Positions 1 to 8,178 of a DNA stretch of 37,336 nt are shown in pieces; the first letter of the stretch is position 1; each line of letters starts with the position of its first letter. Origin of the DNA: a virus. The translations under genes and the position numbers were made by a program. Below the pieces are notes generated by a model that was not told where the DNA came from, searched no databases, and worked only from the letters and a program-made list of their open reading frames with translations. The DNA lies in IMG/VR virus record IMGVR_UViG_3300010970_000067, positions 1-37,336 of that record. One strand, 5' to 3'.

Positions 1-154
1 TTGGATTGCAGTGTAGGTTTGGATAGAGTTGGATTGCAGTGTAGGTTTGGATAGAGTTGGATTGCAGTGTAGGTTTGGATAGAGTTGGATTGCAGTGTAG
101 GTTTGGATAGAATTGGATTGCAGTGTAGGTTTGGATAGTGTTGCATTGCAGCGT
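1..154. repeat. 28-bp tandem repeat, probable assembly artefact
   Basis: Five near-perfect 28-bp units begin at 1, 29, 57, 85 and 113, followed by a degenerate partial unit at 141. Each contains aggtttggat, which also occurs in the real gene at 37282. The unit length is not a multiple of three and the array interrupts the reading frame of the gp7-like gene. Once the 55-bp terminal overlap is joined, the array is not needed to make a continuous gene. I infer an assembler loop or chimeric read end. A true tandem array cannot be excluded. Confidence 0.75.
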
Positions 155-599
155 AGGTTTGGATTCGAGCGCGGCTGCTCGTGGGGGTGCTCTCAGCGGT
201 GCTGCTATCAAAGCCTCCGAACGGTACAACCAGGACTACGCTTCTGGTGAATATCAGAACGCCTACAACCGATTCAACGCCGACCGTACTGCTCGGTTCA
301 ACCGACTCTCGTCTCTCGCTGGTGTGGGCCAAACGGCTACGAATCAAGTAGGTGCACAAGGTGCGCAAGTGGCGTCCAGCATCGCAGATAACCAGATCGG
401 TGCGGGCAATGCTCGTGCCAGCGGGTACGTCGGGCAAGGCAACGCGATGAGTGGCGCAGCGAGTACTCTTGGCAACTTCGCCATGAGCAAGTACTACATG
501 AACAACGCGCCTCAGTATGGCGGTGGCGCGTCCAGCTACGGTGCTGGTGTTCAAGGTGGGTGGGGTAGCACTGGAGCAGAGATGCCTGTCTACGGTTGA
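155..599 (+). CDS. DNA ejection protein, P22 gp7-like (C-terminal part)
   Basis: This is the C-terminal part of the gene that starts at 36983. Bases 155-209 repeat 37282-37336 in the same frame, so joining the ends gives one protein of about 247 residues (P22 gp7 is about 229). The visible part has a charged, Asn/Tyr-rich stretch followed by a Gly/Ser/Ala-rich low-complexity tail, as in internal virion proteins injected with the DNA. The genes downstream have the sizes of gp20 and gp16, so the P22 ejection-protein order is kept. The function is inferred from order, size and composition. The frame upstream of 155 runs into the artefactual repeat and is not real coding. Confidence 0.7.
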
Positions 600-612
600 A
601 AGGAAACATAAC

Positions 613-1998
613 ATGCCAATCGATTCTTCTATCGCAATGTCGGGTCGCCAGTTTCATATGGCTGACCCTCTCGAGATTCAGAGCAAGGTCGCTACGCTCG
701 GCCAGCTCGCAGGCCAGCAGCAGCTCCAGCAGATGCAAATCCAAGCTGCTCAGCGCACGCAAGACCAGGAGAACACGCTCGCTGATCTGTACAAGGGTAA
801 CGTGAACCCAGACGGCACAGTCAACCGTCAGGGCGTGATGTCTGGTGCTGCTCAGCGTGGCTTGGGTTCCAAGATTCCAGGCATGCAGAAGCAGTTCGCT
901 GACGCTGATAAAGCTACGGCAGACGTCAAGCACGTTGGTGCTCAGACAGGCGAGCTTGAGTGGAAGACTGCCAAGGGCAAGATCGAAGCTTCTGGTGCTG
1001 CACTCAGCTCCCTGCTCGCAAACCCCAACACTACACACGATGAAGTCATCCAGACGATGGTGGGTCTGGTGAACCGAGGGGTCGTGACTCCAGAACAAGG
1101 CCAGCAAGCTATACGTGAGTTGCCCGGTGACCCCGTACGGCTGCGTCAGTACCTCGTGCAGAAAGGCATGGAGGTCATGGAAGCTGGCAAGCGCATGGAG
1201 ATGCTGGCACCGAAGCGACAAGAGGTCAACGACGGCAAGACCACATCTTTCGTGGACGTCAACCCGTACACGAATCCTCAGGGGCCTGCACCTATCAAGA
1301 TGCAGACCACTCCAGGCCAGGACCAGAGCAACGCGACGCAGGTTCGTGGCCAGAACCTTGTCAACGCACGGGCAGTGGATGCAAACGGCATTGCACAATC
1401 AGCAGCGCGCACGCAAGTGGTGGAGGGTCCTGATGGCTTCGTGCTCATCGACAAAGGTACGGGTCTGGCTCGCCCTGCTGCTACGATGAACGGTGCTCAG
1501 GTGCAGGGCAAGAACAACGGGCTGAACGATGTGCAGTCCAAAGCGCTTCTGTTCGGCTCCCGCATGCAAGCGGCTGAGAAGGTGCTGGGTGATATGGCCC
1601 TCCAAGGCACGGTGCGTCCTTCGGTAATGAAGAACGTCGTCGAGCGTATCCCGCTGGTGGGTGGTGCTGCTGGTGCTGCTGCCAACAACCTATCTTCGCC
1701 TCAGCAACAGAAGGTGGAGCAGGCACAACGGGACTTCATCAACGCTGTGTTGCGGCGTGAGTCCGGCGCTGCCATTGCCGAGTCGGAGTTCGAAAACGCT
1801 CGGAAGCAGTACTTCCCAGCCGTGGGTGATTCAGACGCAGTCATAGCGCAGAAGAGTCAGAACCGGCAGCTCGCCACGAAGGGCATCCTGGCTGAAGTGC
1901 CTCCCAAGCAACGTAACTCTCTCGACCCCGGTGCTGCTGACGCCTCTGGCTTACCAGATGACATCGCGGCTATTCTCAAGAAGCATGGAGGTAAGTGA
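613..1998 (+). CDS. DNA ejection/internal virion protein, P22 gp20-like
   Basis: A 461-residue protein (P22 gp20 is about 471). I use ATG 613 because GAAAGGAAA lies just upstream; the open frame extends further left but only over the preceding gene. The N-terminus is Gln-rich (QQQLQQMQIQAAQ) and likely helical, the middle is Ala/Gly-rich, and the C-terminus ends in a short Lys-rich helix. This fits proteins released from the virion to form a DNA conduit across the envelope. It lies between the gp7-like and gp16-like genes and its TGA overlaps the next ATG (TGATG), so the three are translationally coupled. There is no decisive motif; the assignment rests on order, length and composition. Confidence 0.65.
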   Translation: MPIDSSIAMSGRQFHMADPLEIQSKVATLGQLAGQQQLQQMQIQAAQRTQDQENTLADLYKGNVNPDGTVNRQGVMSGAAQRGLGSKIPGMQKQFADADKATADVKHVGAQTGELEWKTAKGKIEASGAALSSLLANPNTTHDEVIQTMVGLVNRGVVTPEQGQQAIRELPGDPVRLRQYLVQKGMEVMEAGKRMEMLAPKRQEVNDGKTTSFVDVNPYTNPQGPAPIKMQTTPGQDQSNATQVRGQNLVNARAVDANGIAQSAARTQVVEGPDGFVLIDKGTGLARPAATMNGAQVQGKNNGLNDVQSKALLFGSRMQAAEKVLGDMALQGTVRPSVMKNVVERIPLVGGAAGAAANNLSSPQQQKVEQAQRDFINAVLRRESGAAIAESEFENARKQYFPAVGDSDAVIAQKSQNRQLATKGILAEVPPKQRNSLDPGAADASGLPDDIAAILKKHGGK

Positions 1999-3836
1999 TG
2001 GCTACCCAAGACGAAATCATCCAGGCTATCCGCGCTGCTGATAAGGCAGGCGACTCGGCTTCTGTGCGCAAGCTCGGGGCCTATCTGAAGACCATGCCTC
2101 GGGCTGCTCCTGCTGAGACCTATGACCCAACGGAAGGCATGAGTACCTCAGACAAGTTCTTCGCAGGTGCTGGCAAGGCGTTCTACGATGTGGGTCGTGG
2201 CGTAGGCCAGCTCGCACGTGGAGTGATGCCTACCCGTGCTGCTGATGCACTCGGCCTGCCCACGCAAGATGATATCGACGAAGCCAAGCGACTGGACGCT
2301 CCGTTGATGCGTACCACTGCTGGCACCGTGGGTAACGTCACGGGCAACGTGGCGACCGCGCTGCCTGCTATGTTCGTACCGGGTGCTCAGGGCCTCGCAG
2401 GTGCCACCATCACTGGTGGCGTCATGGGGCTGACTCAACCAGTGGCCAGCGACGAGTCACGGCTGAAGAACGTGGCTATGGGTGCTGGTGCTGGTGCTGG
2501 TGGCGTGCTGGCAGGTCGGGTGCTGGCTGCTGGTGCCAAGGGTGCCAAGGCGCTGGTGGAGCCCTTTACAGACAAGGGTAGACAGGCCATTGCCGGACGC
2601 ACCTTGGACCGATTTGGTGTTCAAGCGGGTGACCTTGCCAACGTCACAGGCAACAAGACGGTCACGGGTGCTGTGCCCACGATGGCCGAACAGATCGCAC
2701 GTCCTGAGGGGGCTGCTGGTGCTGCCCGGTTGCAGGACTCGGTACGCAGCTTGGACCCAGAGATCGCCAACAAGTTCGTTGCTCGTGAAGTTGAGAACAA
2801 CGCTGCCCGAGTAGGCACCTTGCGCGAACTGTCTGGTGAAGGTGGTGCGCGTGACTTCGCTGCTGCTATGCGTAGCGGTACTGCGAAAGAACAATACGGC
2901 AAGGCATTCGCTACCAAGATGGACATGAGCGCCATGTCAGCGGCTGAGAAGGGTGAGGTCACCAAACTCATGCAGACCCCTGCCATCAAGGACGCCCTGA
3001 AAGAAGCGCAGACCATCGCCAAGAACCAAGGACTGAACCTCAACAAGCCTGATGGCAGCGTAGAAGGCTTGCACCTGATGAAGCTGGCCATGGACGACGC
3101 TATCGAAGCGGCTAGCAAGGGTGGTTCAGCCGTTGCGGTCAACAAGGCCATGTCCATCAAGACGGCACGTGATCGCCTCGTTACCTTCATCGAGCGCATG
3201 GCTCCCGACTACGCTGAAGCGCGTGGTACATACGCTGCAATGAGCAAGCCCCTGAACCAGATGGACGTGGCTGATGCGCTGTTCCGCAAAGGCACCAGCG
3301 CTACGAGTGATCTGGGTGGTACGCCACGCCTGATGCCTGACAAGTTCGTCAACCTGCTGAAGAACGAAGAAGCAACGGTGAAGGGTGCTACAGGGCGTGA
3401 TCTTGGCAAGCTCTCGCAGGTGCTCGACCCTGACCAATACGCTAAGGTGATGGCAGTCGGCCAGGAGCTGGACAAGGGTGCTGCTGTGGCTCGTGCTGCC
3501 AACGGTCCAGGCAGTGCAACGGCACAACGTCTGGCTTCGCAGAACGTGCTGCGTCAAATCCTTGGGCCTACTGGCTTGCCTCAGAGCTGGGCTGAATCTA
3601 CGCTGCTGAATACCGCTATGCGTCCTGTGCAGTTCGCCTACAACGGTGTGGCCGAACCCAAGATTCAGGCGGTGCTGGCTGACTTGCTGCTCGACCCCAC
3701 CAAGGCTCGTGCAGCTCTGCAAGCTGCCCGTACTGCCCCACAGACCTTGCCTCAATCCGTACGTGATGCTATCCCGTATTTGGAGCAGGCTATGAAGACG
3801 TCAATCCCGGCTGCTGCCCTTGCGGGACAACGGTAA
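1998..3836 (+). CDS. Large DNA ejection protein, P22 gp16-like
   Basis: 612 residues, close to P22 gp16 (609). ATG 1998 is preceded by GGAGGTAAG, a strong Shine-Dalgarno; a GTG one codon earlier is less likely. A soluble N-terminal region (about residues 1-100) is followed by a glycine/alanine-rich hydrophobic stretch around 110-170 that could insert in a membrane, then a long helical, charged C-terminal region. P22 gp16 helps deliver DNA through the cytoplasmic membrane, and a similar role is inferred here. It ends the ejection trio. Its last 36 bases overlap a possible antisense small membrane gene. Confidence 0.65.
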   Translation: MATQDEIIQAIRAADKAGDSASVRKLGAYLKTMPRAAPAETYDPTEGMSTSDKFFAGAGKAFYDVGRGVGQLARGVMPTRAADALGLPTQDDIDEAKRLDAPLMRTTAGTVGNVTGNVATALPAMFVPGAQGLAGATITGGVMGLTQPVASDESRLKNVAMGAGAGAGGVLAGRVLAAGAKGAKALVEPFTDKGRQAIAGRTLDRFGVQAGDLANVTGNKTVTGAVPTMAEQIARPEGAAGAARLQDSVRSLDPEIANKFVAREVENNAARVGTLRELSGEGGARDFAAAMRSGTAKEQYGKAFATKMDMSAMSAAEKGEVTKLMQTPAIKDALKEAQTIAKNQGLNLNKPDGSVEGLHLMKLAMDDAIEAASKGGSAVAVNKAMSIKTARDRLVTFIERMAPDYAEARGTYAAMSKPLNQMDVADALFRKGTSATSDLGGTPRLMPDKFVNLLKNEEATVKGATGRDLGKLSQVLDPDQYAKVMAVGQELDKGAAVARAANGPGSATAQRLASQNVLRQILGPTGLPQSWAESTLLNTAMRPVQFAYNGVAEPKIQAVLADLLLDPTKARAALQAARTAPQTLPQSVRDAIPYLEQAMKTSIPAAALAGQR

Positions 3837-3962
3837 GAACAGCAGTCGTTTGAGTTTGCCATCCCTCATCCGACTGCGCAATATCTCGACTGCCACACGT
3901 ATTGGGACGAGAATTGCAACGGCAATAAATGGTTTCAGGAAGATGGCTAGTAATATGCTCAT
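3801..3962 (-). CDS. Putative small membrane protein, antisense in the late operon
   Basis: A 53-residue frame starting MSILLAIFLKPFIAVAIL. It has one N-terminal hydrophobic helix (about residues 3-24) followed by a basic region containing DGKLKRLLFLPL. A single transmembrane segment followed by an (E/D)GxLKRLL-type tail is a layout I recall from short phage hypothetical proteins. It fills the otherwise empty gap between the gp16-like gene and the tailspike, overlaps the 3' end of the former, and runs against the late operon. No good Shine-Dalgarno is seen upstream of the ATG, which is the main weakness. The plus-strand frame over the same bases looks less protein-like. Confidence 0.4.
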   Translation of the reverse strand: MSILLAIFLKPFIAVAILVPIRVAVEILRSRMRDGKLKRLLFLPLSRKGSSRD

Positions 3963-3989
3963 CGGAATATTTTTAACAGGAGGTCGTCA

Positions 3990-5930
3990 ATGGCTACACT
4001 AATGCCCGAGGGCAAGCAGAGTTTCAACAACAGCGCCGGAGTGCCCCTAGTAGGGGGCAAGCTCTACACCTACGACGCTGGCACCAGCACCCCGCGACCG
4101 ACGTACCAGGACGCAGCAGGTACAGTACCTAACACGAACCCCGTGATACTCGATGCTCGCGGTGAGGCTACCGTGTTCTGGAGTGGCGCATACAAGGCTA
4201 TTCTGAAAGACGCGTCTGACGTTACCATCTGGACGGTGGACGGTATATCTGGCGTCAGCGGTACTGATCTGTCAAGTTCTGCAGGCGCTGGCCTGATCGG
4301 GTTCTTGTATGCTACCGTGTATGCTGCTGGCACAATCGGCAAGTGGTTGAAGGATTTAGCCCTAGGCGCTGGGTCGGGATTCATCGGTTTCGTGCAGCTA
4401 GGCCTCGGCGCTATCGTTCGTACTGTTCTAGACAAACTCCGTGAACAAATCACGTTCGAAGACTATGGTGCTGACCCAACGGGTGCAACTGATTCCACTG
4501 CTGCCTTCAACGCAGCAATACTCGCAGCGTATCAACGGGCACAGAACGTACTGTCTCCGAATGGCGAGATATACACTACTACCATCAAGGGCAAAGCAGG
4601 TGCTGATTACAAGCTGCTCGGGAAAGTAGTAATCCCTTCACAGATCATGCTGGACCTGAATGGCTCCCGGTGTATCGGACCTGACGCTGCTGCTGGCAGC
4701 ACTGCGTACAGCGCTATCGGTAGCGTCATGTTCGCTACTGGCTACTACGACGGTGCGGCTATCCAGCCGAACGCGACTGCTGCAACTGAAACGACTTGGC
4801 GTGTAGTAGGCTCGGGTATCAAGAACGTGACGTTCGCTAATTCCAACTGCCCCATGGACTTTACGAACATGCAGGAACAGTCCTTCCTGGATGGGTTGCG
4901 TTGGTCGAACTGTTCTTGCCTCATGCGGTTGAAGAATTCATTCTATCTCCGTGTTGGTACTGGTCTTGCCCGAGGCAGCGCTCTCGCAGCAGGTCAATAC
5001 GCAGTGCTACTCCACGGTGTAGCAGCTCATGACCTACGGTTTGATTTGCGCATCGTAGGCGCGTCAATCGGATATGAGGTCACTGCAACCAACTCGTTCT
5101 CGGTTGAGATTGGTGGTTCGTTGGAAGAAGGGTACGCTACCAACAGCATCGGCATTCGCAACAACGGTGCGTACTGCCAGTCCTGGAGCGTTCACGCATA
5201 CTGCGAGGGCGTCCGCAAGGGTATCACCACGGTGAACAACGGGTTTTTCTTTGCTTGTGACTTCAGCCCTAGCTACTTCTCCAGCACCGAGTATGCAGTG
5301 CAAGCTGGAGTCAGCGGCTTCCGTAACTGCACATTCGACGCACTATCCGCACCGGACGAAGGCGCTGGCATCCGCAACATCATGGACTTCTCAGCGTTCA
5401 ATAACGATGCTTGGGTACGCATGGCCTCCAAGGGTCGAAACAGTTCTCTCGGTCCGCAAGGCTACCCAACGAACGTGCTCATGGGCAGCAACGGGGGTCA
5501 GGTCTTGTCGGTATCTGCGTGGAGTGATACCGTAGACACCAGTCGAAATCTGGCCTTGTGTGATGGTCGTCAAGCCAACAACAGCACCCTCGGTACGTTC
5601 CCATTTGAAGGTCGTCACACCGTAACGGTTATCAACCAAGTGCCGTTCTGGTCACATAGCTCCCCGACTGGTGCGACCATCCAGATGGATAGCCTGCTCA
5701 CCTATGACGAGAGTACGCCCATCATCGGACACATAGTTGTCGCTGACAACAACGGTACGTACACCTTCGACTTCATCATGATGGGCACTACCGTGTATCC
5801 TCTCACCGCGTTCACAGCAGGCAAAACATTGACGGCAGTCAGCAACGCCGGAATATATCGGTTCACCATTGGTGGTCTGACGATTATCGCCGGTGTGTAC
5901 ACCATCAAGGGCTTCGCCCGAATCATGTAA
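3990..5930 (+). CDS. Tailspike with pectate-lyase-like beta-helix
   Basis: 646 residues, similar in length to the P22 tailspike (667). ATG 3990 follows a strong AGGAGG. The N-terminal ~90 residues (FNNSAGVPLVGGKLYTYDAG, later IWTVDGISG) match the head-binding region common in podovirus tailspikes. Around residue 151 the motif FEDYGADPTGATDSTAAFNA marks the start of a pectate-lyase-superfamily parallel beta-helix, and the remainder is Ser/Thr/Asn/Gly-rich as in beta-helices. The protein is expected to form a trimer that binds, and perhaps cleaves or deacetylates, surface polysaccharide. Catalytic residues cannot be assigned by eye. It sits between the ejection genes and the lysis genes. Confidence 0.85.
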   Translation: MATLMPEGKQSFNNSAGVPLVGGKLYTYDAGTSTPRPTYQDAAGTVPNTNPVILDARGEATVFWSGAYKAILKDASDVTIWTVDGISGVSGTDLSSSAGAGLIGFLYATVYAAGTIGKWLKDLALGAGSGFIGFVQLGLGAIVRTVLDKLREQITFEDYGADPTGATDSTAAFNAAILAAYQRAQNVLSPNGEIYTTTIKGKAGADYKLLGKVVIPSQIMLDLNGSRCIGPDAAAGSTAYSAIGSVMFATGYYDGAAIQPNATAATETTWRVVGSGIKNVTFANSNCPMDFTNMQEQSFLDGLRWSNCSCLMRLKNSFYLRVGTGLARGSALAAGQYAVLLHGVAAHDLRFDLRIVGASIGYEVTATNSFSVEIGGSLEEGYATNSIGIRNNGAYCQSWSVHAYCEGVRKGITTVNNGFFFACDFSPSYFSSTEYAVQAGVSGFRNCTFDALSAPDEGAGIRNIMDFSAFNNDAWVRMASKGRNSSLGPQGYPTNVLMGSNGGQVLSVSAWSDTVDTSRNLALCDGRQANNSTLGTFPFEGRHTVTVINQVPFWSHSSPTGATIQMDSLLTYDESTPIIGHIVVADNNGTYTFDFIMMGTTVYPLTAFTAGKTLTAVSNAGIYRFTIGGLTIIAGVYTIKGFARIM

Positions 5931-5947
5931 CTACGAGGGACACGTAC

Positions 5948-6199
5948 ATGGATCAAACAATCGTTAACTGGTTGCTCGCAGGCTTCGGAGGCTTGATCGG
6001 GTTCCTGCTCAATGCGGTGTGGCAAGCGGTGAAGGACTTGCAGAAGGCCGATACTGATCTTACGAAGAAGGTATCCGAGATCGAAGTGTTGGTGGCAGGC
6101 GCATACGTCAAGAAGGACGATATCGACAAGCTCTCCAACGCTATATTCGCCAAGCTAGACAGAATCGAAGATAAGCTCGATGGAAAGGTTGACAAATGA
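5948..6199 (+). CDS. Small lysis-cassette protein: TM helix plus coiled coil
   Basis: 83 residues. Residues 4-27 (TIVNWLLAGFGGLIGFLLNAV) form a hydrophobic helix, followed by a charged heptad-like region (VSEIEVLVAGAYVKKDDIDK, later KLDRIEDKLDGKVDK). This matches the small XhlA-like or holin-accessory proteins found beside phage endolysins. The start at 5948 has GAGGGA upstream. Its 3' end overlaps the endolysin start by four bases (ATGA), so the two are coupled. It may be a holin, an antiholin or a lysis regulator; the sequence alone does not decide. Confidence 0.6.
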   Translation: MDQTIVNWLLAGFGGLIGFLLNAVWQAVKDLQKADTDLTKKVSEIEVLVAGAYVKKDDIDKLSNAIFAKLDRIEDKLDGKVDK

Positions 6200-6741
6200 A
6201 TATCACTGACATGATCACCGCTCTTATCAAGCGGGAAGGGGGTTATTCCAACGACCCCAACGACAAGGGAGGCGAAACCAACTTCGGCATCACCGTAGCG
6301 GTGGCTCGGGCCTTCGGGTACACGGGGCCTATGGATTCCATGACCCAGCAAGTAGCTCGAGACATCTACGCTCAACGCTTCTGGCACCAACCACGGTTCG
6401 ACGACGTCGACATGGTCAGTGCTCTGGTGGCAGAAGAGATGCTGGATACCGGGGTCAACATGGGTACAGCTACGGCAGGCAAGTTCCTCCAACGTGCGCT
6501 GAACGTGCTGAACCAAGGCGACAAGGTGTACCCCAACATCACCGTGGATGGGGCAGTGGGCAACATGACTATCGCAGCGCTCAAGGCGTTCTTGGCAGCA
6601 CGGGGCAAGGCAGGCGAGACGGTGCTGGTGCGCATGCTCAACGCTCAGCAGTCCGTACGGTATATAGAGATAGCCGAAGCCAACGCTAGCCAGGAGTCGT
6701 TCGAGTATGGGTGGCAATTCAACCGAGTAGGGGGTCTGTGA
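6196..6741 (+). CDS. Endolysin, GH108 muramidase with C-terminal peptidoglycan-binding region
   Basis: 181 residues. EGGYSNDPNDKGGETNFGIT at residues 14-33 is the GH108 (DUF847) signature, and Glu14 is the expected catalytic residue for cleaving the glycan strand. The later segment VDGAVGNMTIAALKAF and following residues match the family's C-terminal peptidoglycan-binding region. No signal peptide or SAR helix is visible, so release should depend on a holin. It is embedded between two membrane-protein genes with four-base and one-base overlaps, a typical compact lysis cassette. Confidence 0.92.
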   Translation: MNITDMITALIKREGGYSNDPNDKGGETNFGITVAVARAFGYTGPMDSMTQQVARDIYAQRFWHQPRFDDVDMVSALVAEEMLDTGVNMGTATAGKFLQRALNVLNQGDKVYPNITVDGAVGNMTIAALKAFLAARGKAGETVLVRMLNAQQSVRYIEIAEANASQESFEYGWQFNRVGGL

Positions 6742-7265
6742 TGGACTGGATGAAACTCGTAAGCACGGTCGCACCGTGGATTGGTACTGCCCTCGGGGGG
6801 CCTCTGGGTGGCATGGCGGTGGAAGCTGCTGCCAACGCTCTGGGCCTGAACGAGAAGACGGTTGACTCGGTGAAGCAGGCTCTGGCAGGCGTTACTCCTG
6901 AACAGATGCTGGCACTGAAGCAGGCAGATCAAGCGTTCGCCCTGCAGATGCAGGCACTAGGCTTCAAGAACGTGGCTGACATGGAAGCCATCGCAGCAGG
7001 CGACCGGGACAGTGCAAGGCGCATGCAAACAGCCAAGCCTAGCCCCGTGCCTGCCCTGCTGACGTGCTTCGTCGTGGGGGCCTTCACCGCCACGCTGGTG
7101 CTACTGCTGAAGTTCGACGTGCCTGCTACCAACAGGGACATCGTGGTGTACATGATCGGCCAGCTCAGCGGGGGGTTCACCAGTGCGCTGGCCTTCTGGC
7201 TTGGCACCACACGGGACTCCGGCCGGAAGACAGAGCTGCTGGCACAGAGCACCCCCAACCCCTGA
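6741..7265 (+). CDS. Putative holin (3TM, gene-transfer-agent type)
   Basis: 174 residues from ATG 6741, which overlaps the endolysin stop (TGATG). The N-terminus has a hydrophobic Gly/Ala-rich segment (VAPWIGTALGGPLGGMAVEA). A soluble helical middle follows, then two clear transmembrane helices near the C-terminus (about 107-125, LLTCFVVGAFTATLVLLL, and 137-160). This layout is that of the GTA_holin_3TM family. It would form the membrane lesion that frees the endolysin. No Rz/Rz1 spanin pair is apparent inside or after it. It is the last gene of the rightward late operon; a terminator follows. Confidence 0.7.
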   Translation: MDWMKLVSTVAPWIGTALGGPLGGMAVEAAANALGLNEKTVDSVKQALAGVTPEQMLALKQADQAFALQMQALGFKNVADMEAIAAGDRDSARRMQTAKPSPVPALLTCFVVGAFTATLVLLLKFDVPATNRDIVVYMIGQLSGGFTSALAFWLGTTRDSGRKTELLAQSTPNP

Positions 7266-7376
7266 GATACCAATGGTACCCAAGTCAAAGGCCCCTCTTG
7301 GGGCCTTGATTTTGCTAGGGGGTAGCCTAGGGCAAGGGCTAAAAACGTACCTTACGATGTTTTTGGCCTTCGCTGG
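7266..7376. terminator. Convergent terminator region, composite module copy A
   Basis: The gap between the converging late (plus) and early (minus) operons holds three stacked elements: an imperfect palindrome gagataccaatggtaccc; an 8-bp stem aaggcccc (7288-7295) / ggggcctt (7300-7307) followed by GATTTT, a classical rho-independent terminator on the plus strand; and a second hairpin aaaaac...gttttt whose loop contains accttacgat. The same three elements occur in the same order at 31809-31925. The middle stem is the best-supported terminator; the third element's role is unknown. Confidence 0.8.
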
Positions 7377-7631
7377 TTAGTAGGCTGTAACCACAACGGT
7401 CTTGCCCAATGTACGGATGCGGCTTGCACGCTCGTTGGCACGCTCCATGGCGTACTCAGCAGTACCCACGCCTTCTTCCAGCACCTTACCGTTCATCTGG
7501 ATGGTGTATGCCTTACCGTAGGTCTCCACGATGATTTCCACTTGCGCTGCACGCTTGGCACGCTTCGGCATGCCTGCACCACTGAGGATGGCGATAGCGG
7601 TATCGAGGTGCTTGGTCTTGGAAGTGGTCAT
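7377..7631 (-). CDS. Small hypothetical early protein
   Basis: 84 residues starting MTTSKTKHLDTAIAIL. ATG 7631 is preceded by GGAG at good spacing; the frame is open further upstream, but without a better start. The protein is Lys/Arg-rich with a central segment EIIVETYGKAYTIQMNGKVL that looks like a small beta sheet, then a helix and a beta end. I recognise no family. It is the last gene of the leftward early block and may have its own promoter upstream. Confidence 0.65.
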   Translation of the reverse strand: MTTSKTKHLDTAIAILSGAGMPKRAKRAAQVEIIVETYGKAYTIQMNGKVLEEGVGTAEYAMERANERASRIRTLGKTVVVTAY

Positions 7632-7649
7632 GGAGTGCTCCGGGTTGTT

Positions 7650-7685
7650 GATAGAAGTATTATCACGAACCCCCGAAGAGGTTCG
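7650..7685 (-). promoter_or_regulatory. Possible sigma70 promoter for the gene at 7377
   Basis: On the minus strand TTGCGA is followed after 18 bases by GATAAT, a fair -35/-10 pair. The spacer contains a short inverted repeat (cgaacc/ggttcg), so the same bases could form a weak terminator for the upstream gene. It is a prediction from consensus only. Confidence 0.35.
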
Positions 7686-7697
7686 CAAGAGGTTTCG

Positions 7698-8057
7698 TTA
7701 CTTGCCCAAGATGTCGTCAAGAGCTGCGTCAACAACCTTCTTGGCTTCCTTGACCTTGGCGGTCTTGGCAGCATCACCAGTACGACGTTCAGCCTTGGGT
7801 GCAGGCACAACGGGTGCTTCAGCCTTCACGGTCTTGGCACGTTCGTAGAGCACTTCCTGGATGTCCCAGCCGTTCTTCTTGGCGGTACGACGGCAGCATA
7901 CGACCAGCTTGCCTTCTTCGTTGATAGCCACGATAGGACGCTTGCGACCGTCTGCTGCTGCGACGGACTTGGCTTTTGCCTTGCTGGTGATGGTGGGTGC
8001 CAGCTTGTGTGAAGCGACTGGTGTTGCTGCTACAACGGGAGTGGTGGTCTTAGACAT
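7698..8057 (-). CDS. Small basic Ala/Lys-rich protein with VVC-RTA-KNGW motif
   Basis: 119 residues. Ala/Thr/Lys-rich flanks surround a compact core, EGKLVVCCRRTAKKNGW, at about residues 48-64. The same core (DGQAVVCSARTARKNGW) is in the 62-residue protein at 21180, so the two are paralogues or share a domain. The C-terminus ends ALDDILGK, an acidic/hydrophobic peptide also seen in other early proteins here. A promoter-like element shared with the paralogue lies upstream. The basic flanks suggest nucleic-acid binding, but no known family is recognised. The start follows AAAGGAA on the minus strand. Confidence 0.65.
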   Translation of the reverse strand: MSKTTTPVVAATPVASHKLAPTITSKAKAKSVAAADGRKRPIVAINEEGKLVVCCRRTAKKNGWDIQEVLYERAKTVKAEAPVVPAPKAERRTGDAAKTAKVKEAKKVVDAALDDILGK

Positions 8058-8102
8058 GGTGGAGTTCCTTTCAGGGTTGCTGAGTTGCCGGATGCCCCTC
8101 AG

Positions 8103-8124
8103 TGAACGTATTTTCGTACGTTCA
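8103..8124 (-). promoter_or_regulatory. Inverted repeat in the leader of the gene at 7698
   Basis: Perfect 8-bp arms tgaacgta/tacgttca with a six-base loop, lying between the conserved leader element (8126-8178) and the start codon at 8057. It could be an operator or an mRNA leader hairpin. The paralogous leader at 21369-21420 lacks this hairpin. Confidence 0.5.
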
Positions 8125-8125
8125 A

Positions 8126-8178
8126 GAACTCCACCAAGACCTTTCGTTAAAACCCTATCAAGACGTAGGGGTATTCAA
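8126..8178 (-). promoter_or_regulatory. Conserved upstream element, copy 1
   Basis: About 52 bases are nearly identical to 21421-21472, including aagacctttcg and acgtaggggtattcaa, with one indel. Both copies precede, on the minus strand, a gene of the VVC-RTA-KNGW family. Read leftward each begins TTGAATACCCCTACGT, which may act as a -35-type or activator site; I cannot place a convincing -10. The element overlaps the last codons of the DUF3310 gene. A shared transcription or RNA leader signal is inferred. Confidence 0.6.

Noticed and set aside
1-154. CRISPR array or iteron origin
   Set aside because: Units are contiguous without spacers and the array breaks a gene at an assembly junction.
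337-1398. Long minus-strand frame of 353 codons opposite the ejection genes
   Set aside because: Cys/His/Leu-rich, low-plausibility translation opposite clear coding sequence; a shadow of codon bias.
3820-4002. Plus-strand 60-codon frame before the tailspike
   Set aside because: No ribosome site and overlaps two genes; the opposite strand gives a more protein-like product.
3990-5930. Diversity-generating retroelement acting on the tailspike
   Set aside because: No reverse transcriptase gene and no template/variable repeat pair is visible in the window.
6741-7309. Embedded Rz/Rz1 spanin pair
   Set aside because: Alternative frames here give no lipoprotein signal or plausible spanin.
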